64,000 bases of DNA, taken from Botrimarina hoheduenensis (GTDB lineage Bacteria; Planctomycetota; Planctomycetia; Pirellulales; Lacipirellulaceae). Below, one piece after another: positions 26,069-35,200 of the stretch. The translations under genes and the position numbers were made by a program. The stretch's first letter is position 1. Each line of letters starts with the position of its first letter. The stretch lies in NCBI RefSeq assembly GCF_007859815.1, contig NZ_SJPH01000002.1, positions 47,824 through 111,823 on the forward strand. The letters are read 5' to 3'. The notes under the pieces were generated by a model, which did not search any database, had not been told where the DNA came from, and worked only from the letters and a program-made list of their open reading frames with translations.

Positions 26069-27919
26069 TCACCGGGCCGTGGTCATCCGCCGGGCGGTTT
26101 CGATCGCTCGTTCCAGGGCAAGGTCGGCCGCTTCGCCGCCGAGGATCGCTTCCTGAGCCCCCGTGGGGCCCCGGTAGCCGACCGTCTGCGACGGGGGGCT
26201 GTCCGCATTATCACGCCCGTCGGCCACGCTCGTAGCGTGTCGCACGACGATATCGGGGTTCACTCCGACCTCGCTGATCGGGTGACCGGCGGGCGAATAA
26301 AACTTGGCAGTCGTCAGCCGCACACCGGCTCCGGCGTGTGACATCGGAAAGATTCCCTGAACCGATCCTTTGCCGAAGGACCGATCGCCGATGAGCGTCC
26401 CCCGACGGTTGTCGCGGATTGCCGCGGCGAAGATCTCGCTTGCCGAGGCGCTGTCGCCATCGATCAGCACCACCAGCGGCACCCGCCAGGTGCCCTGCTG
26501 ATGGGCTCGATAGTCGAAGTCCTCGCCGGCGCTGCGGCCGCGGGTGGAAACGATCCCCCCCTGCGAGACAAACTTGTCAACCAGCTCGACACTCGCGGTC
26601 AGCAGCCCACCCGGGTTGCCGCGGAGGTCCAGCACGAGGCTCTTCATGCCGCGGCTGTGCAGGTCCCAGAGGGTCGATTCGAGGTCGCGGCTGGTGGTCT
26701 TCTGAAAGACCGGCACGCGGACGTAAGCCACGCCGTTGTAGGCATCGACAATCCGCACCCGTTCCAGGCTGGGGACTTCCACTTGCTCGCGGCGGACGGA
26801 GAGCGTCTGGCGGGCAGATGCTTGCTGCTGGCCGGCAAGGTCGGCACCGATGTGCGTCGCGATATCGACACTATCACCGGCAAACGTTCCGGCTCGCGAA
26901 GATTCGATGGTCACTTGGGCGATGCTGCCGGCTTCACCCGTGAGCATCGCGGCGGCCTGATCGGTGGTCATATCGGCGGTGGGGCGGCCATCGACCGCCA
27001 CGATCCGGTCTCCTGCCTGCAAGCCCGCCCGAGCCGCCGGGCTGCCGGGGATTACGCGGACAATGAGCAGGGCCCGCCGATCGCTTTTCAGCTCGACGCC
27101 CAGACCAACAAAGTTGCCCTCGATCTGAGCGAACACGTCGCGCAGCTGATCTGGGGTCAAGAACGAAGAGTAGTTGTCCAGTCCGCCGACCGCTGCGGCG
27201 ACGAACTCCAGCACCCAAGCCGAGCCGGGACCGCCGAACCGCCGCTGGGCGTCGGCCGCGAGCTGGCCAACAAGCCTTTGTGACTGCGCTACGGTCCGCA
27301 CGCTCTCAGAGTTGGGTGCCAGCCGGTTAACCTCAGCGGCAAAGCCCTGCAGCTGCTCGTCCGAGACGCTGACACCAAACCGCTGCGCGAATTCAGGGTC
27401 GCGGGCGGCGATTACCACGGCGTGCGCACCGCGGCGGACTAGCCGACCCCACGGGGGCGTGCTGACATAGTGTGATTCGATTTTCGAGAGGATCTCGCTG
27501 TAGAGCCCCAGGGCCGCGCGGCTATCAAGCGTATCGACCATCTGTCGATAGCTCGTGTCGGCGTAGCGTCGCATGAGGCTGCTGTGCAGGCGAGCGATAT
27601 CCAGACGCCGCTCCAGGCGGCCATCGGCTGGCGTTTCCCGAACCGCTTGTTCGTAGTGTGCGGCGGCGTCGCCCCACATGCCCTGGCGCTCAAGCTCCAG
27701 GCCCTGCAACAAGGCATCGTCAGCAAGCTGCGGCAGCGCTTCGGTGGCGATCGCCACCGATTCGTCGGTGCCCGCGGAGGTGCCTTGAGCGGGCCACTGG
27801 CTGGGCTGCGCGAAGGTCGCCGAAGTGGCGAGTAGGAACAACATGCCCAACGCGAGGCCGATCGGTTGATCGGGGCGGCGGGCGAGGCGCAGAGCGCCGT
27901 TAAGGACACGCAGGGACAT
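26069..27919 (-). CDS. CtpA-type carboxy-terminal processing protease (S41)
   Basis: This is 616 residues from the ATG at 27919 with signal peptide (IGLALGMLFLLATSATFAQ). Residues about 60-100 hold a TPR-like pair (AHYEQAVRETPADGRLERR). A PDZ domain follows (VIPGSPAARAGLQAGDRIVAVDG), then the S41 catalytic core: LDLRGNPGGLL, the Ser in GDSASASEIFAAAI and the Lys in DRSFGKGSVQ. This Ser-Lys dyad cleaves C-termini of periplasmic proteins. It ends in a variable tail. Confidence 0.92.
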   Translation of the reverse strand: MSLRVLNGALRLARRPDQPIGLALGMLFLLATSATFAQPSQWPAQGTSAGTDESVAIATEALPQLADDALLQGLELERQGMWGDAAAHYEQAVRETPADGRLERRLDIARLHSSLMRRYADTSYRQMVDTLDSRAALGLYSEILSKIESHYVSTPPWGRLVRRGAHAVVIAARDPEFAQRFGVSVSDEQLQGFAAEVNRLAPNSESVRTVAQSQRLVGQLAADAQRRFGGPGSAWVLEFVAAAVGGLDNYSSFLTPDQLRDVFAQIEGNFVGLGVELKSDRRALLIVRVIPGSPAARAGLQAGDRIVAVDGRPTADMTTDQAAAMLTGEAGSIAQVTIESSRAGTFAGDSVDIATHIGADLAGQQQASARQTLSVRREQVEVPSLERVRIVDAYNGVAYVRVPVFQKTTSRDLESTLWDLHSRGMKSLVLDLRGNPGGLLTASVELVDKFVSQGGIVSTRGRSAGEDFDYRAHQQGTWRVPLVVLIDGDSASASEIFAAAIRDNRRGTLIGDRSFGKGSVQGIFPMSHAGAGVRLTTAKFYSPAGHPISEVGVNPDIVVRHATSVADGRDNADSPPSQTVGYRGPTGAQEAILGGEAADLALERAIETARRMTTAR

Positions 27920-28595
27920 TGGCTCGTTCCGTCTCGCAGGCGTGCGAGACCAGCGGCCACGCTCGACGCGGTGTCGAGTCGTTCCGGTGGTCAGGCGCTT
28001 CGCGGTCGGGGGGTTCCCGCTTGCCACCGATGTGGCTCCCGGGGGGAGGGCGAACGCGAAGAGGATTACGGCCGAGGAGTCGGGGCGCGTCCCAGCTCAG
28101 CGAAAAGACCAACCATCGCTCAACGAGCGGTGGGAGTTTTTTTCGCGTTTCCGATTCCGTGGATTTGGCGAGCGCTAGCTCACCGGGCCACTGGAATATA
28201 GATCACAGAAAAAACCAGGTCAAAAAACTGGGGCCCAGTTTCTTGCGACTTTCGGACCCGTGGGGTCGGAAGACCCGCACAGGCCGCGCGACGCGCTCTG
28301 GTTGGCTCCGTGACGCCCGCACAATCGTGTGGGACGGAAACGACCACTCGGTAGTAAGGTCCGCCCGGAGAGTGGGCGTTGTGGCGTCCTGCCGCCAGTC
28401 GTTGGGCCTGCCTGATCCCAACCAGCACGATAAAAGTCACCCGGGGTGACGAGCTCTGTTACGCGGCCAGCCGAGGGGTGGTTCTTGGCGATCTCGCCCG
28501 AGGAATGCTATCGTCCTGCGCTCTCCCGCTAGCGGTTCCTCCCCAGCCGCCCGCCCGCCTTAACCCTCTCTTTCCGCCCGCCCTGCCCGCTTTTC
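27920..28595. other. Long divergent intergenic region, protease to purH
   Basis: This 676-base stretch has no ORF I accept. It must contain promoters for purH (plus) and the CtpA-type gene (minus). It includes a T-run at 28136-28143, the palindrome at 28225-28241, and a small GGACCCGTGGGGTC hairpin near 28255. An unannotated small RNA could fit here, but nothing matches a family I know. Confidence 0.4.
28225..28241. repeat. Near-perfect palindrome upstream of purH
   Basis: AAACTGGG-G-CCCAGTTT is an 8-bp inverted repeat with a single central base; on the minus strand it continues into TTTTTTG. The very short centre fits a dimeric protein operator better than an RNA hairpin, though a minus-strand terminator cannot be excluded. 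No gene ends here on the minus strand. Confidence 0.5.
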
Positions 28596-30188
28596 ATGCC
28601 GCAAGCTCCCGTCCGTCGAGCCTTACTGAGCGTCAGCGATAAAACCGGCTTGGTCGCTTTGGCGACCCGCTTGCAGGCGGCCGGAGTTGAGCTGCTGAGC
28701 ACCGGCGGCAGTCGCCGCACGCTGGAAGAGGCCGGCCTCGCGGTCCGCGACGTGGCCGATTACACGGGTTATCCCGAGATGATGGGGGGCCGCGTGAAGA
28801 CGCTCCACCCGCGGGTGCATGGCGGAGTGCTGTGCCGCCGCGATGACCCCGCGGACCTCGCCGCTGCCCAGGAGCACGGCGTCGAGCTGATCGATCTGGT
28901 GGTTGTCAATCTCTATCCGTTTGCCGCGACGGTCGCCCGGCCCGGCGTGACGGCCGCGGAAGCGATCGAGCAGATCGACATCGGCGGCCCCTCGATGATC
29001 CGCTCGGCCGCCAAGAATCACGCCTACGTTGGCGTTGTTACGGAAGCGGCCCAGTACGACGAGGTGGCTCGCCAAGTCGAGCAAGGCGGCTTGTCCGACG
29101 AGCTACGCCGCGACCTTGCCGCGGCGGCGTTCAAGCACACCGCCGCCTACGACGCGATGATTGCCGCTTACTTCGCAACGCTTACGAGCGGCGTGGAATC
29201 GACACCAAACGACATCCGCCTGCCGCCCTCACTCAGCGTTACGCTCGATCAGGTTGCGACGCTCCGCTACGGCGAGAACCCCCACCAGCAGGCGGCGCTC
29301 TACGCGCGCGCCGACGCCCCTGCGAGCGCCGTGGTGCGTGGCCAACAGCTCCACGGCAAAGAGTTGTCTTACAACAACTGGCTGGATCTCGACGCCGCTT
29401 GGTCCGCGGCGAAGCTGCTCCCAACGCCCGGCGTGGCGGTGCTGAAGCACAACAACCCGTGCGGTGCCGCTACCGCTGCGACCGTCGGCGAGGCGACCCG
29501 CCTGGCGTGGGAAGGCGATCCGGTCAGCGCGTTCGGATCGATCCTCGGATTCAACACGCCCGTCGATGCGGCGGCGGCCGAGTGCCTTGCCGAGCCGGGC
29601 AAATTTGTCGAAGCGATCGCCGCTCCCTCGTTTACGCCTGAAGCGATCGAGATCCTCACGACCAAGCCCAAATGGCGCAACAACGTGCGGTTGGTCCAGA
29701 TCGGAGCCGGCGTGCCGACAGCTGCTGGCGAGGGCCTTGTGCTACGGGCGATCGACGGCGGCTATCTGGCACAAACGCCGGATGACGAGCCCGATGAACC
29801 GGAGGCCTGGGAGTGTGTGACGCAGACCAAGCCGACTCCCCAGCTGCGTGCCGAGCTGCGTTTTGCGTGGAGCGCTTGCCGCGCGGTGAAATCGAACGCC
29901 ATCGTGCTGGCGCGCGGTGGTGCCCTGGTCGGGGTTGGTGCCGGACAGATGAGCCGCGTGGATTCGGTTGAGATCGCGATCCGCAAGGCGGGCGATCGGG
30001 TCCGTGGTGCCGTGCTCGCGTCGGACGCGTTCTTTCCGTTCGATGATTCGGTACTGGCGGCGCACGAGGCGGGCGTGGCGGCGGTGATTCAACCCGGAGG
30101 GTCGATGCGCGACGCCGAGGTGATCGACGCCTGTAACCGCTGCGGAATGCCGATGCTGTTTACAGGCCGCCGGCACTTCCGGCACTGA
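28596..30188 (+). CDS. purH: Bifunctional AICAR transformylase / IMP cyclohydrolase
   Basis: This 530-residue enzyme catalyses the last two steps of IMP synthesis. N-terminal IMP cyclohydrolase (MGS-like) domain: ALLSVSDKTGL, LLSTGGSRRTLEEAG, MMGGRVKTLHPRVHGG. C-terminal transformylase: LRYGENPHQQAA, AVLKHNNPCGAA, and GAGQMSRVDSVEIA near the end. Full family length. A leader of 676 bases without genes precedes it. Confidence 0.97.
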   Translation: MPQAPVRRALLSVSDKTGLVALATRLQAAGVELLSTGGSRRTLEEAGLAVRDVADYTGYPEMMGGRVKTLHPRVHGGVLCRRDDPADLAAAQEHGVELIDLVVVNLYPFAATVARPGVTAAEAIEQIDIGGPSMIRSAAKNHAYVGVVTEAAQYDEVARQVEQGGLSDELRRDLAAAAFKHTAAYDAMIAAYFATLTSGVESTPNDIRLPPSLSVTLDQVATLRYGENPHQQAALYARADAPASAVVRGQQLHGKELSYNNWLDLDAAWSAAKLLPTPGVAVLKHNNPCGAATAATVGEATRLAWEGDPVSAFGSILGFNTPVDAAAAECLAEPGKFVEAIAAPSFTPEAIEILTTKPKWRNNVRLVQIGAGVPTAAGEGLVLRAIDGGYLAQTPDDEPDEPEAWECVTQTKPTPQLRAELRFAWSACRAVKSNAIVLARGGALVGVGAGQMSRVDSVEIAIRKAGDRVRGAVLASDAFFPFDDSVLAAHEAGVAAVIQPGGSMRDAEVIDACNRCGMPMLFTGRRHFRH

Positions 30189-30283
30189 GGCGCGCGCACG
30201 AGGCGTGGGTTTCGCCGCCCCCGAGTTTCGCCGCCCCCGGGGCCCGGTTCCGGCACTTCTCGGAGAAGAAGGCGGCGGTTCGC

Positions 30284-30312
30284 TTGTTGCGTGCGGAGGG
30301 GCTTGTTATAAG
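30284..30312 (+). promoter_or_regulatory. Candidate sigma-70-type promoter for the FHA gene
   Basis: TTGTTG (30284-30289), a 17-base spacer and TATAAG (30307-30312) make a near-consensus housekeeping promoter. It points at the FHA gene, about 170 bases downstream, and lies in the gap after purH. There is no transcript evidence. Confidence 0.4.
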
Positions 30313-30482
30313 AAATAAAGAGCCCTTACTCGCGGCGCGTTTCGCTGGGTAGCGCTCCCTTCGACAGTGACCGGCCCCGTACTGGCTTGCGACGCAGCTG
30401 CTAGCGAGCCCCCAGGTGTCCCGCCCTGGGGCTGGATCTCAGGTGCTTCCCCGTTCCCTTTTCAAAGTGTGATCGCTAGCTG

Positions 30483-31181
30483 ATGGCTCGGATCACGCTG
30501 CAAGTGTTGGACGGAGCGGACCGGGGGGTCATTTACGAAGACCTCGAGACCCCGGTCACGATTGGTCGCGAAGAGGGGAACGCCGTACAACTGAACGACG
30601 AGCGGATCAGTCGCTACCACATCAAGATTCAAGAAGACCGTGATCGGATTGTGCTCACCGATCTGGAGAGCACCAACGGAACACGGGTCAACGGCCAAAC
30701 GACCCAGCTCCGGATCCTCCAGCACGGCGACCTGATCGCGGTTGGCAAGAGCACTCTGCTGTACGGCACACGCGCGCAGATTGCCGAACGGGTGGACGCG
30801 ATCAAGGACGGCGGCCTGCGTGTGTCGGAAGACGCCAAGCACGAGCCGATCACCGGCCCGGCCCGGGATCCCTCGGGCAGCAACTTGAATAGCGACGAAT
30901 CGATCTCGATCGAGCTTGATTGGGGCGACTCGGCCCGCTTCCCGAGTGCGTTACACCTGCCCGGGCCACCCGATCTTCCCGAGGGGCTGAGCCCCGCGCA
31001 GGCGGCACAGGTTTCGGAGCTGTTCGAGTACTTCCATCTGCGCTGCCGATCGCTGCTCTCGGGAGTCACGCTCGATGAGTCGGGTGAACCAACCCCCTTT
31101 GATCGTGAACGCTGGCAGGAACTCGTCGATCTGCAAGCGCTACTCGCGCAGTACCTGCGAAGGATTGGCGAGGGGGGCTGA
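30483..31181 (+). CDS. FHA-domain protein
   Basis: This 232-residue cytoplasmic protein has an N-terminal forkhead-associated domain (about residues 5-98). Phosphothreonine-binding motifs: VTIGREEGNAVQLND, ISRYHIKI and TDLESTNGTRVNG. The remainder is low-complexity then helical with no recognised domain. FHA proteins recognise Ser/Thr-kinase targets; no kinase is adjacent. A candidate promoter lies at 30284-30312. Confidence 0.9.
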   Translation: MARITLQVLDGADRGVIYEDLETPVTIGREEGNAVQLNDERISRYHIKIQEDRDRIVLTDLESTNGTRVNGQTTQLRILQHGDLIAVGKSTLLYGTRAQIAERVDAIKDGGLRVSEDAKHEPITGPARDPSGSNLNSDESISIELDWGDSARFPSALHLPGPPDLPEGLSPAQAAQVSELFEYFHLRCRSLLSGVTLDESGEPTPFDRERWQELVDLQALLAQYLRRIGEGG

Positions 31182-31271
31182 TCCGCCCACTTTCCGGACT
31201 GCTACCGGCGGCTCGTGCGTTCCCCGCTGCTGACCGCGCTGCCCCGTTCATTGCTCGTGCCGAGCGGGTCC

Positions 31272-32312
31272 TTAAGGTCGCACGCGCAGGCACACCGTGG
31301 CGAGCGCTAGCGCGGCGAGCAACGCGGCAGTCGGTTCGGGGATCGCGGTCGCGGGCGGGGCGGTCGCTCCGTAATTCGCGGCCCACACGTCGTAGTCGCC
31401 CGTATCGATGGCCCCGCTCTTGTTGCCGTCAGCGCTCAGATCGAGGTTGCCCCGGCGCAAGGTGTCACGCCATTTGGTGTAGTCGGCCAGGTCAACGACG
31501 CCGTCTCCGTTGTAGTCGCCGGTCAGCGGCGGTTCGGCCGCGTAGAGATAAGCCGCCAGGTCCTGCGTGGTGCCGCGAAACAGGTTGGCATCGACCGGCG
31601 CTTCGCCACCGATCGACTCGCTGTCAGACCATTGCCAAAAGTCCCAGTCGCTCCACACGCCGAGTTGGTTCGCGCCCGCGGGCAGATTGCTGGTGTTGTA
31701 AGTCCAACGGGCAATCCACAAGTCGTACTGCGCGACGCTCGAATTAACGTAGTTGATCGCGTAATTGGAATTGAGATAGATGATCGGATGGACGCCCAAG
31801 CGATTCATCAGCACGTCGGCAAAGTCGTTGATCCAGTCGGACAGATACTGCCGTTGTTCCGAGACGGTGTTGATCTCGGCGGTTAACGGAAGCTTTTCGA
31901 CGTCGAGCACCGGACGCAGATACGCTTCGGGATTGGTGTTGTAGAAGGGTTGGATCGCATCGACGAAGTCGTTGGCTTCGTTAACGGCATCTTGTTTGAT
32001 GGGGTCGGACAGTGTGCCGACCGACGAGTCGGGACGGGCAAAGTGATAGGGACCGATCGGGATCCCCGCCGCGCGGGCTCCCGCCATGTTTTGCGTGAAG
32101 CGCGTATCGATGAAATCAACGCCCTCGGTCGCCTTGGTGAAAGCGAAGCCGACTCCAGCGTTCTTCATGGAGTTCCAGTTGACGGTCCCCTGGTGCGTCG
32201 AGACATCGACCCCCAGCAGGTCGGCGCAGGCGGGGCCCGTTACCGCTGCCATCAGCAGCGTCGCGGCGAAAGAAACGCTTCGATGGCGGAATAGCAACGG
32301 GTTTCTCAACAC
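31272..32312 (-). CDS. Secreted GH25 lysozyme-like protein with PEP-CTERM
   Basis: This is 346 residues from a GTG at 32312; signal peptide to about residue 30 (LLMAAVTGPACA). The catalytic domain has GH25 hallmarks: LLGVDVSTHQGTVNW (first Asp), AFTKATEGVDFID, GPYHFARP and PVLDVEKLP (Asp/Glu of the active site), IIYLNSNYAI and FWQWSDS. The family hydrolyses the muramyl-glucosaminyl bond of peptidoglycan. The C-terminus carries a dockerin-like module (GDYNGDGVVDLADYTKWRD) then IPEPTAALLAALALATV and Arg residues, a PEP-CTERM signal. Cell-wall remodelling or predation are possible roles. Confidence 0.9.
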   Translation of the reverse strand: MLRNPLLFRHRSVSFAATLLMAAVTGPACADLLGVDVSTHQGTVNWNSMKNAGVGFAFTKATEGVDFIDTRFTQNMAGARAAGIPIGPYHFARPDSSVGTLSDPIKQDAVNEANDFVDAIQPFYNTNPEAYLRPVLDVEKLPLTAEINTVSEQRQYLSDWINDFADVLMNRLGVHPIIYLNSNYAINYVNSSVAQYDLWIARWTYNTSNLPAGANQLGVWSDWDFWQWSDSESIGGEAPVDANLFRGTTQDLAAYLYAAEPPLTGDYNGDGVVDLADYTKWRDTLRRGNLDLSADGNKSGAIDTGDYDVWAANYGATAPPATAIPEPTAALLAALALATVCLRVRP

Positions 32313-32547
32313 AGGGCTCGGATAAGAATCACGTTAAAAGTGGGAGCTTAGGCTGATTTGCGCGCCCGAAACGGCCCGCGACAGCCCTTTAGCTTACCGA
32401 GCCGCTTGGTTTGGGCACAACAAATAACGCCGCGAGGGACCCCATCCGCAGATTGCCCGCCGGTGGGGTTGCTGGTCATACTGCCGCTCTATCTTGAATT
32501 GTCAGGGTTTCGCGGCTCTGACCGCCGCCATTTTAAGGGAGTCCCCG

Positions 32548-34056
32548 GTGACGCATCCGTCTGTCTACGCTTCTCGCTGGATCCTGCTCGTGATAGCGCT
32601 CGCCGTGCCGGCGGTTGTCCGGGCCCAGCCTGCTACGGGGGATTGGGTCGTGCTGATGGACGGTTCGTCGCTCGATGCGTGGCGCGGCTACCAGCGGACC
32701 GACCTCCCTGCCGCCTGGAAGATCAACGAGGCCGGCGAGCTTGCCTTTACCCCGGGTGAGTCGGGCGGCGATCTGGTTACCAAGCAAGAATTCGGCGACT
32801 TTGAGCTGGAGTTTGAGTGGCGTGTTGCTCCGGGCAGCAACAGCGGCGTACTCTACGGTGCCAGCGAAGACAAGCCGCACGTTTACGAGACCGGCATGGA
32901 GTATCAAGTGCTCGACGATGCTGGTTTTGGCGACGCCGAGCCCCGCCATCAGGCCGGCGCTTTGTACGGACTTTATCCGCGAAAGATTGATGCCACGAAG
33001 CCAGCGGACCAGTGGAACACCGCCCGCATCGTGGTCGAGGGGACGCGGATCGAGCACTGGCTCAATGGGGAACTTGTCGTCGAGGCCGAGCGCGGCAGCA
33101 CGACATGGAAAGAGCGGATCGCGGCGAGCAAGTTCGCGGCGTGGGATCGGTTTGCCGCCAATGAGCGCGGGCGGATTGCCTTGCAAGATCACGGCGGCGC
33201 TGTTTGGTATCGAAACGTGCGTATCCGCGAGCGGAGTCATCACGCTGCGGCGCAGCCCGGCGATCGCCCGGCGCGCATGCTGTTTGTAACGCAGAGTGCC
33301 GGCTTCCGGCACTCGACCGTCACCCGCAAGCCGAGCGAGCTGTCGTCGGCCGAGCAGATCATGCAGCGGCTGGGGATCGAGAGCGGCGCGTTCCGTGTCG
33401 ATTGCACGCAGGACGTGGAGACCGACTTTACGCCCGAATTGCTCGCGAACTACGACGTGGTGGCCTTCTACTCGACCGGCAAGCTGCCGATCCCTGCGGA
33501 AACGCTCACCTGGTTTCTGCAAGACTGGCTCGCCGAGCAGGGGCACGCGGTGCTGGGCATCCATCCGGCGACCGACACCTACAAAGATTACGAGCCCTAC
33601 TGGGACATGATCGGCGGAACGTTCGACGGCCACCCGTGGACGGCCGATACGGACGTCGTCATCAAAGTCCACGATGGCGATCATCCGGCCAGCCGGCCCT
33701 GGGGTGCCAGCGGCACTCGCATTGCGTTCAAGGACGAGATCTATCTGCACAAGCACTGGCAGCCCGAAAAGGTGCGGGTGCTGATGTCGCTCGATATGGA
33801 GCGGACCGCGCTCAAGCAGTCCCGCCACGTACCGATCTTGTGGGTCAAAGAGTACGGTGCTGGCCGCGTGATGTACCTGAGTCTGGGGCACCGCGAGGAC
33901 ATGTGGGAGCGGCCGCAGTTTCAGGCGTCGCTGATCGGAGGTGTCGAATGGCTGCTCAACAAGCAGCCGGGCGACGCGACGCCCAACCCCGAGCTATCGG
34001 CTGCCGAGCAGCGGCTCGCCGAACAAGCCGCGGAAGTCACCGCGGTTGCCGATTGA
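32548..34056 (+). CDS. Secreted DUF1080-ThuA fusion protein
   Basis: This is 502 residues from the GTG at 32548, chosen for AAGGGAG (32535-32541) six bases upstream and the signal peptide that follows (WILLVIALAVPAVVRAQ). The first half (about 30-230) is a DUF1080 domain: VLMDGSSLDAWRGYQ, ELEFEWRVAPGSNSGVLYG, EYQVLDDAGFGD. The second half (about 240-480) is a ThuA-like class I amidotransferase fold: LFVTQSAGFRHSTV, YDVVAFYSTGKLP, VLGIHPATDTYKDY, IGGTFDGHPW and YGAGRVMYLSLGHRE. Both families are tied to 3-keto-sugar/trehalose catabolism, so the fusion suggests extracellular glycan processing. Confidence 0.88.
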   Translation: MTHPSVYASRWILLVIALAVPAVVRAQPATGDWVVLMDGSSLDAWRGYQRTDLPAAWKINEAGELAFTPGESGGDLVTKQEFGDFELEFEWRVAPGSNSGVLYGASEDKPHVYETGMEYQVLDDAGFGDAEPRHQAGALYGLYPRKIDATKPADQWNTARIVVEGTRIEHWLNGELVVEAERGSTTWKERIAASKFAAWDRFAANERGRIALQDHGGAVWYRNVRIRERSHHAAAQPGDRPARMLFVTQSAGFRHSTVTRKPSELSSAEQIMQRLGIESGAFRVDCTQDVETDFTPELLANYDVVAFYSTGKLPIPAETLTWFLQDWLAEQGHAVLGIHPATDTYKDYEPYWDMIGGTFDGHPWTADTDVVIKVHDGDHPASRPWGASGTRIAFKDEIYLHKHWQPEKVRVLMSLDMERTALKQSRHVPILWVKEYGAGRVMYLSLGHREDMWERPQFQASLIGGVEWLLNKQPGDATPNPELSAAEQRLAEQAAEVTAVAD

Positions 34057-34373
34057 CGGGCTCTGCGGGCACCAGTATCTCCCCTGTGAGCCTCTTGTAG
34101 GGGAGGCATTGCGCCGTCGTACATCGAACCGCCGAAGCGCCTTCTCGGTGCTGGCAACGAGCGGCCAACCTTACGGAATTGTAATGTTGCGACGCCGCTC
34201 TGGCATCGACCAAAGCTGCCAGATTTCATAGTCTCGCGCTATCGATAGTGAAATCTTTCAGGGTGAGAGTTCAGGCCGTCGGCTCGTGATCCGACGATCG
34301 TTTGATCGTTGTGATACCGCGCGTAGCGCCCTTCTCTCCCCCATGCTCCCCGTAGCAGCAGGGCTTTGATGTA
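34057..34373. other. Intergenic region with inverted repeats
   Basis: A 317-base gap between two plus-strand genes. It contains CTCCCCT/AGGGGAG (34079-34105) and the inverted repeat at 34221-34256. No ORF seen. Confidence 0.45.
34221..34256 (+). terminator. Inverted repeat, possible terminator or operator
   Basis: AGATTTCA (34221-34228) and TGAAATCT (34249-34256) form a perfect 8-bp inverted repeat around a 20-base interior that itself contains CTATCGATAG. It is followed by TTCAG on the plus strand. It could end the DUF1080-ThuA transcript or be a control site of the downstream YceI gene. Confidence 0.35.
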
Positions 34374-35108
34374 ATGCGTCTTCGATCGAACCGAACCTTC
34401 CATGACTCTGCGTGCGGAGGGCGTCGCTTGCGGGCCCTGCTGATGGCCTTGGCGATGGCTTTCCCGGCCTGTGAGCGGGCGACCGCCCAGACGCCGATCA
34501 GCTACTCGGCGGGTGACCTCCATCTGCCTTCCACGCGGGTGTTTGCCCTGGTGGGTAAGACCGGCTTGGGCCACGAGCACGGCGTGCTCGGCCGACTTAA
34601 GAGCGGACGCTTGAACCTCGGTGCCACGTGCGACGCCGGTGAACTGGTGTTCGACATGAGCAGCTTTACGGCCGACACGGATCAGGCCCGGCGACTCGTG
34701 GGCTTATCGGGGTCGTCTTCCGACTCAACACGCAAACAAGTCACGACGACCATGCTCGGGCGCGACGTCCTGAACGTTGGGCAGTACCCCACGGCAGTGT
34801 TCAAGATCGACTCCGCGACGCCCGAGCGACCGACCGTCGAGGGTCAGCCGCAGCGCTATCGGCTTAGTGGCCAGTTCACTCTCCAACGCACCGCGCGTCC
34901 GCTGAGTTTCTTGGCCGAAGTAACGTCCAAGAACGGCTGGAATCTGGTGCGCGGCAGCTTTCCGCTGAAGCAATCGGAATACGGCATCAAGCCGTACTCG
35001 AAGGCGTTCGGAGCGGTCGGCGTTGCCGACGAGATGACGGTATGGGGCGAGCTGTGGGTCGCCCCGGCGACGGGAGTTGCCGGGCAGACATCGGCGGCCG
35101 TTCGCTAG
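34374..35108 (+). CDS. YceI-family secreted protein
   Basis: This 244-residue protein has a signal peptide (ALLMALAMAFPACERATAQ). The rest is a YceI lipocalin-like barrel: VGKTGLGHEHGVLGRLKSG, LVFDMSSFTAD, GQYPTAVFKIDSA, and the conserved ending FPLKQSEYGIKPYSKAFGAVG. YceI proteins bind polyisoprenoid lipids in the periplasm; physiological role unclear. Confidence 0.85.
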   Translation: MRLRSNRTFHDSACGGRRLRALLMALAMAFPACERATAQTPISYSAGDLHLPSTRVFALVGKTGLGHEHGVLGRLKSGRLNLGATCDAGELVFDMSSFTADTDQARRLVGLSGSSSDSTRKQVTTTMLGRDVLNVGQYPTAVFKIDSATPERPTVEGQPQRYRLSGQFTLQRTARPLSFLAEVTSKNGWNLVRGSFPLKQSEYGIKPYSKAFGAVGVADEMTVWGELWVAPATGVAGQTSAAVR

Positions 35109-35200
35109 GGGCTGTCAGAGACACGCCACGGGCTTTGGCGGGCGAGGGATTGCTCGGCTCCGGCGTTGGTTTACTTATGAGTTGAACCTGCGAAATTGAC

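Noticed and set aside
32533..33891. 452-codon frame opposite the DUF1080-ThuA gene
   Set aside because: Shadow of the well-supported sense gene.
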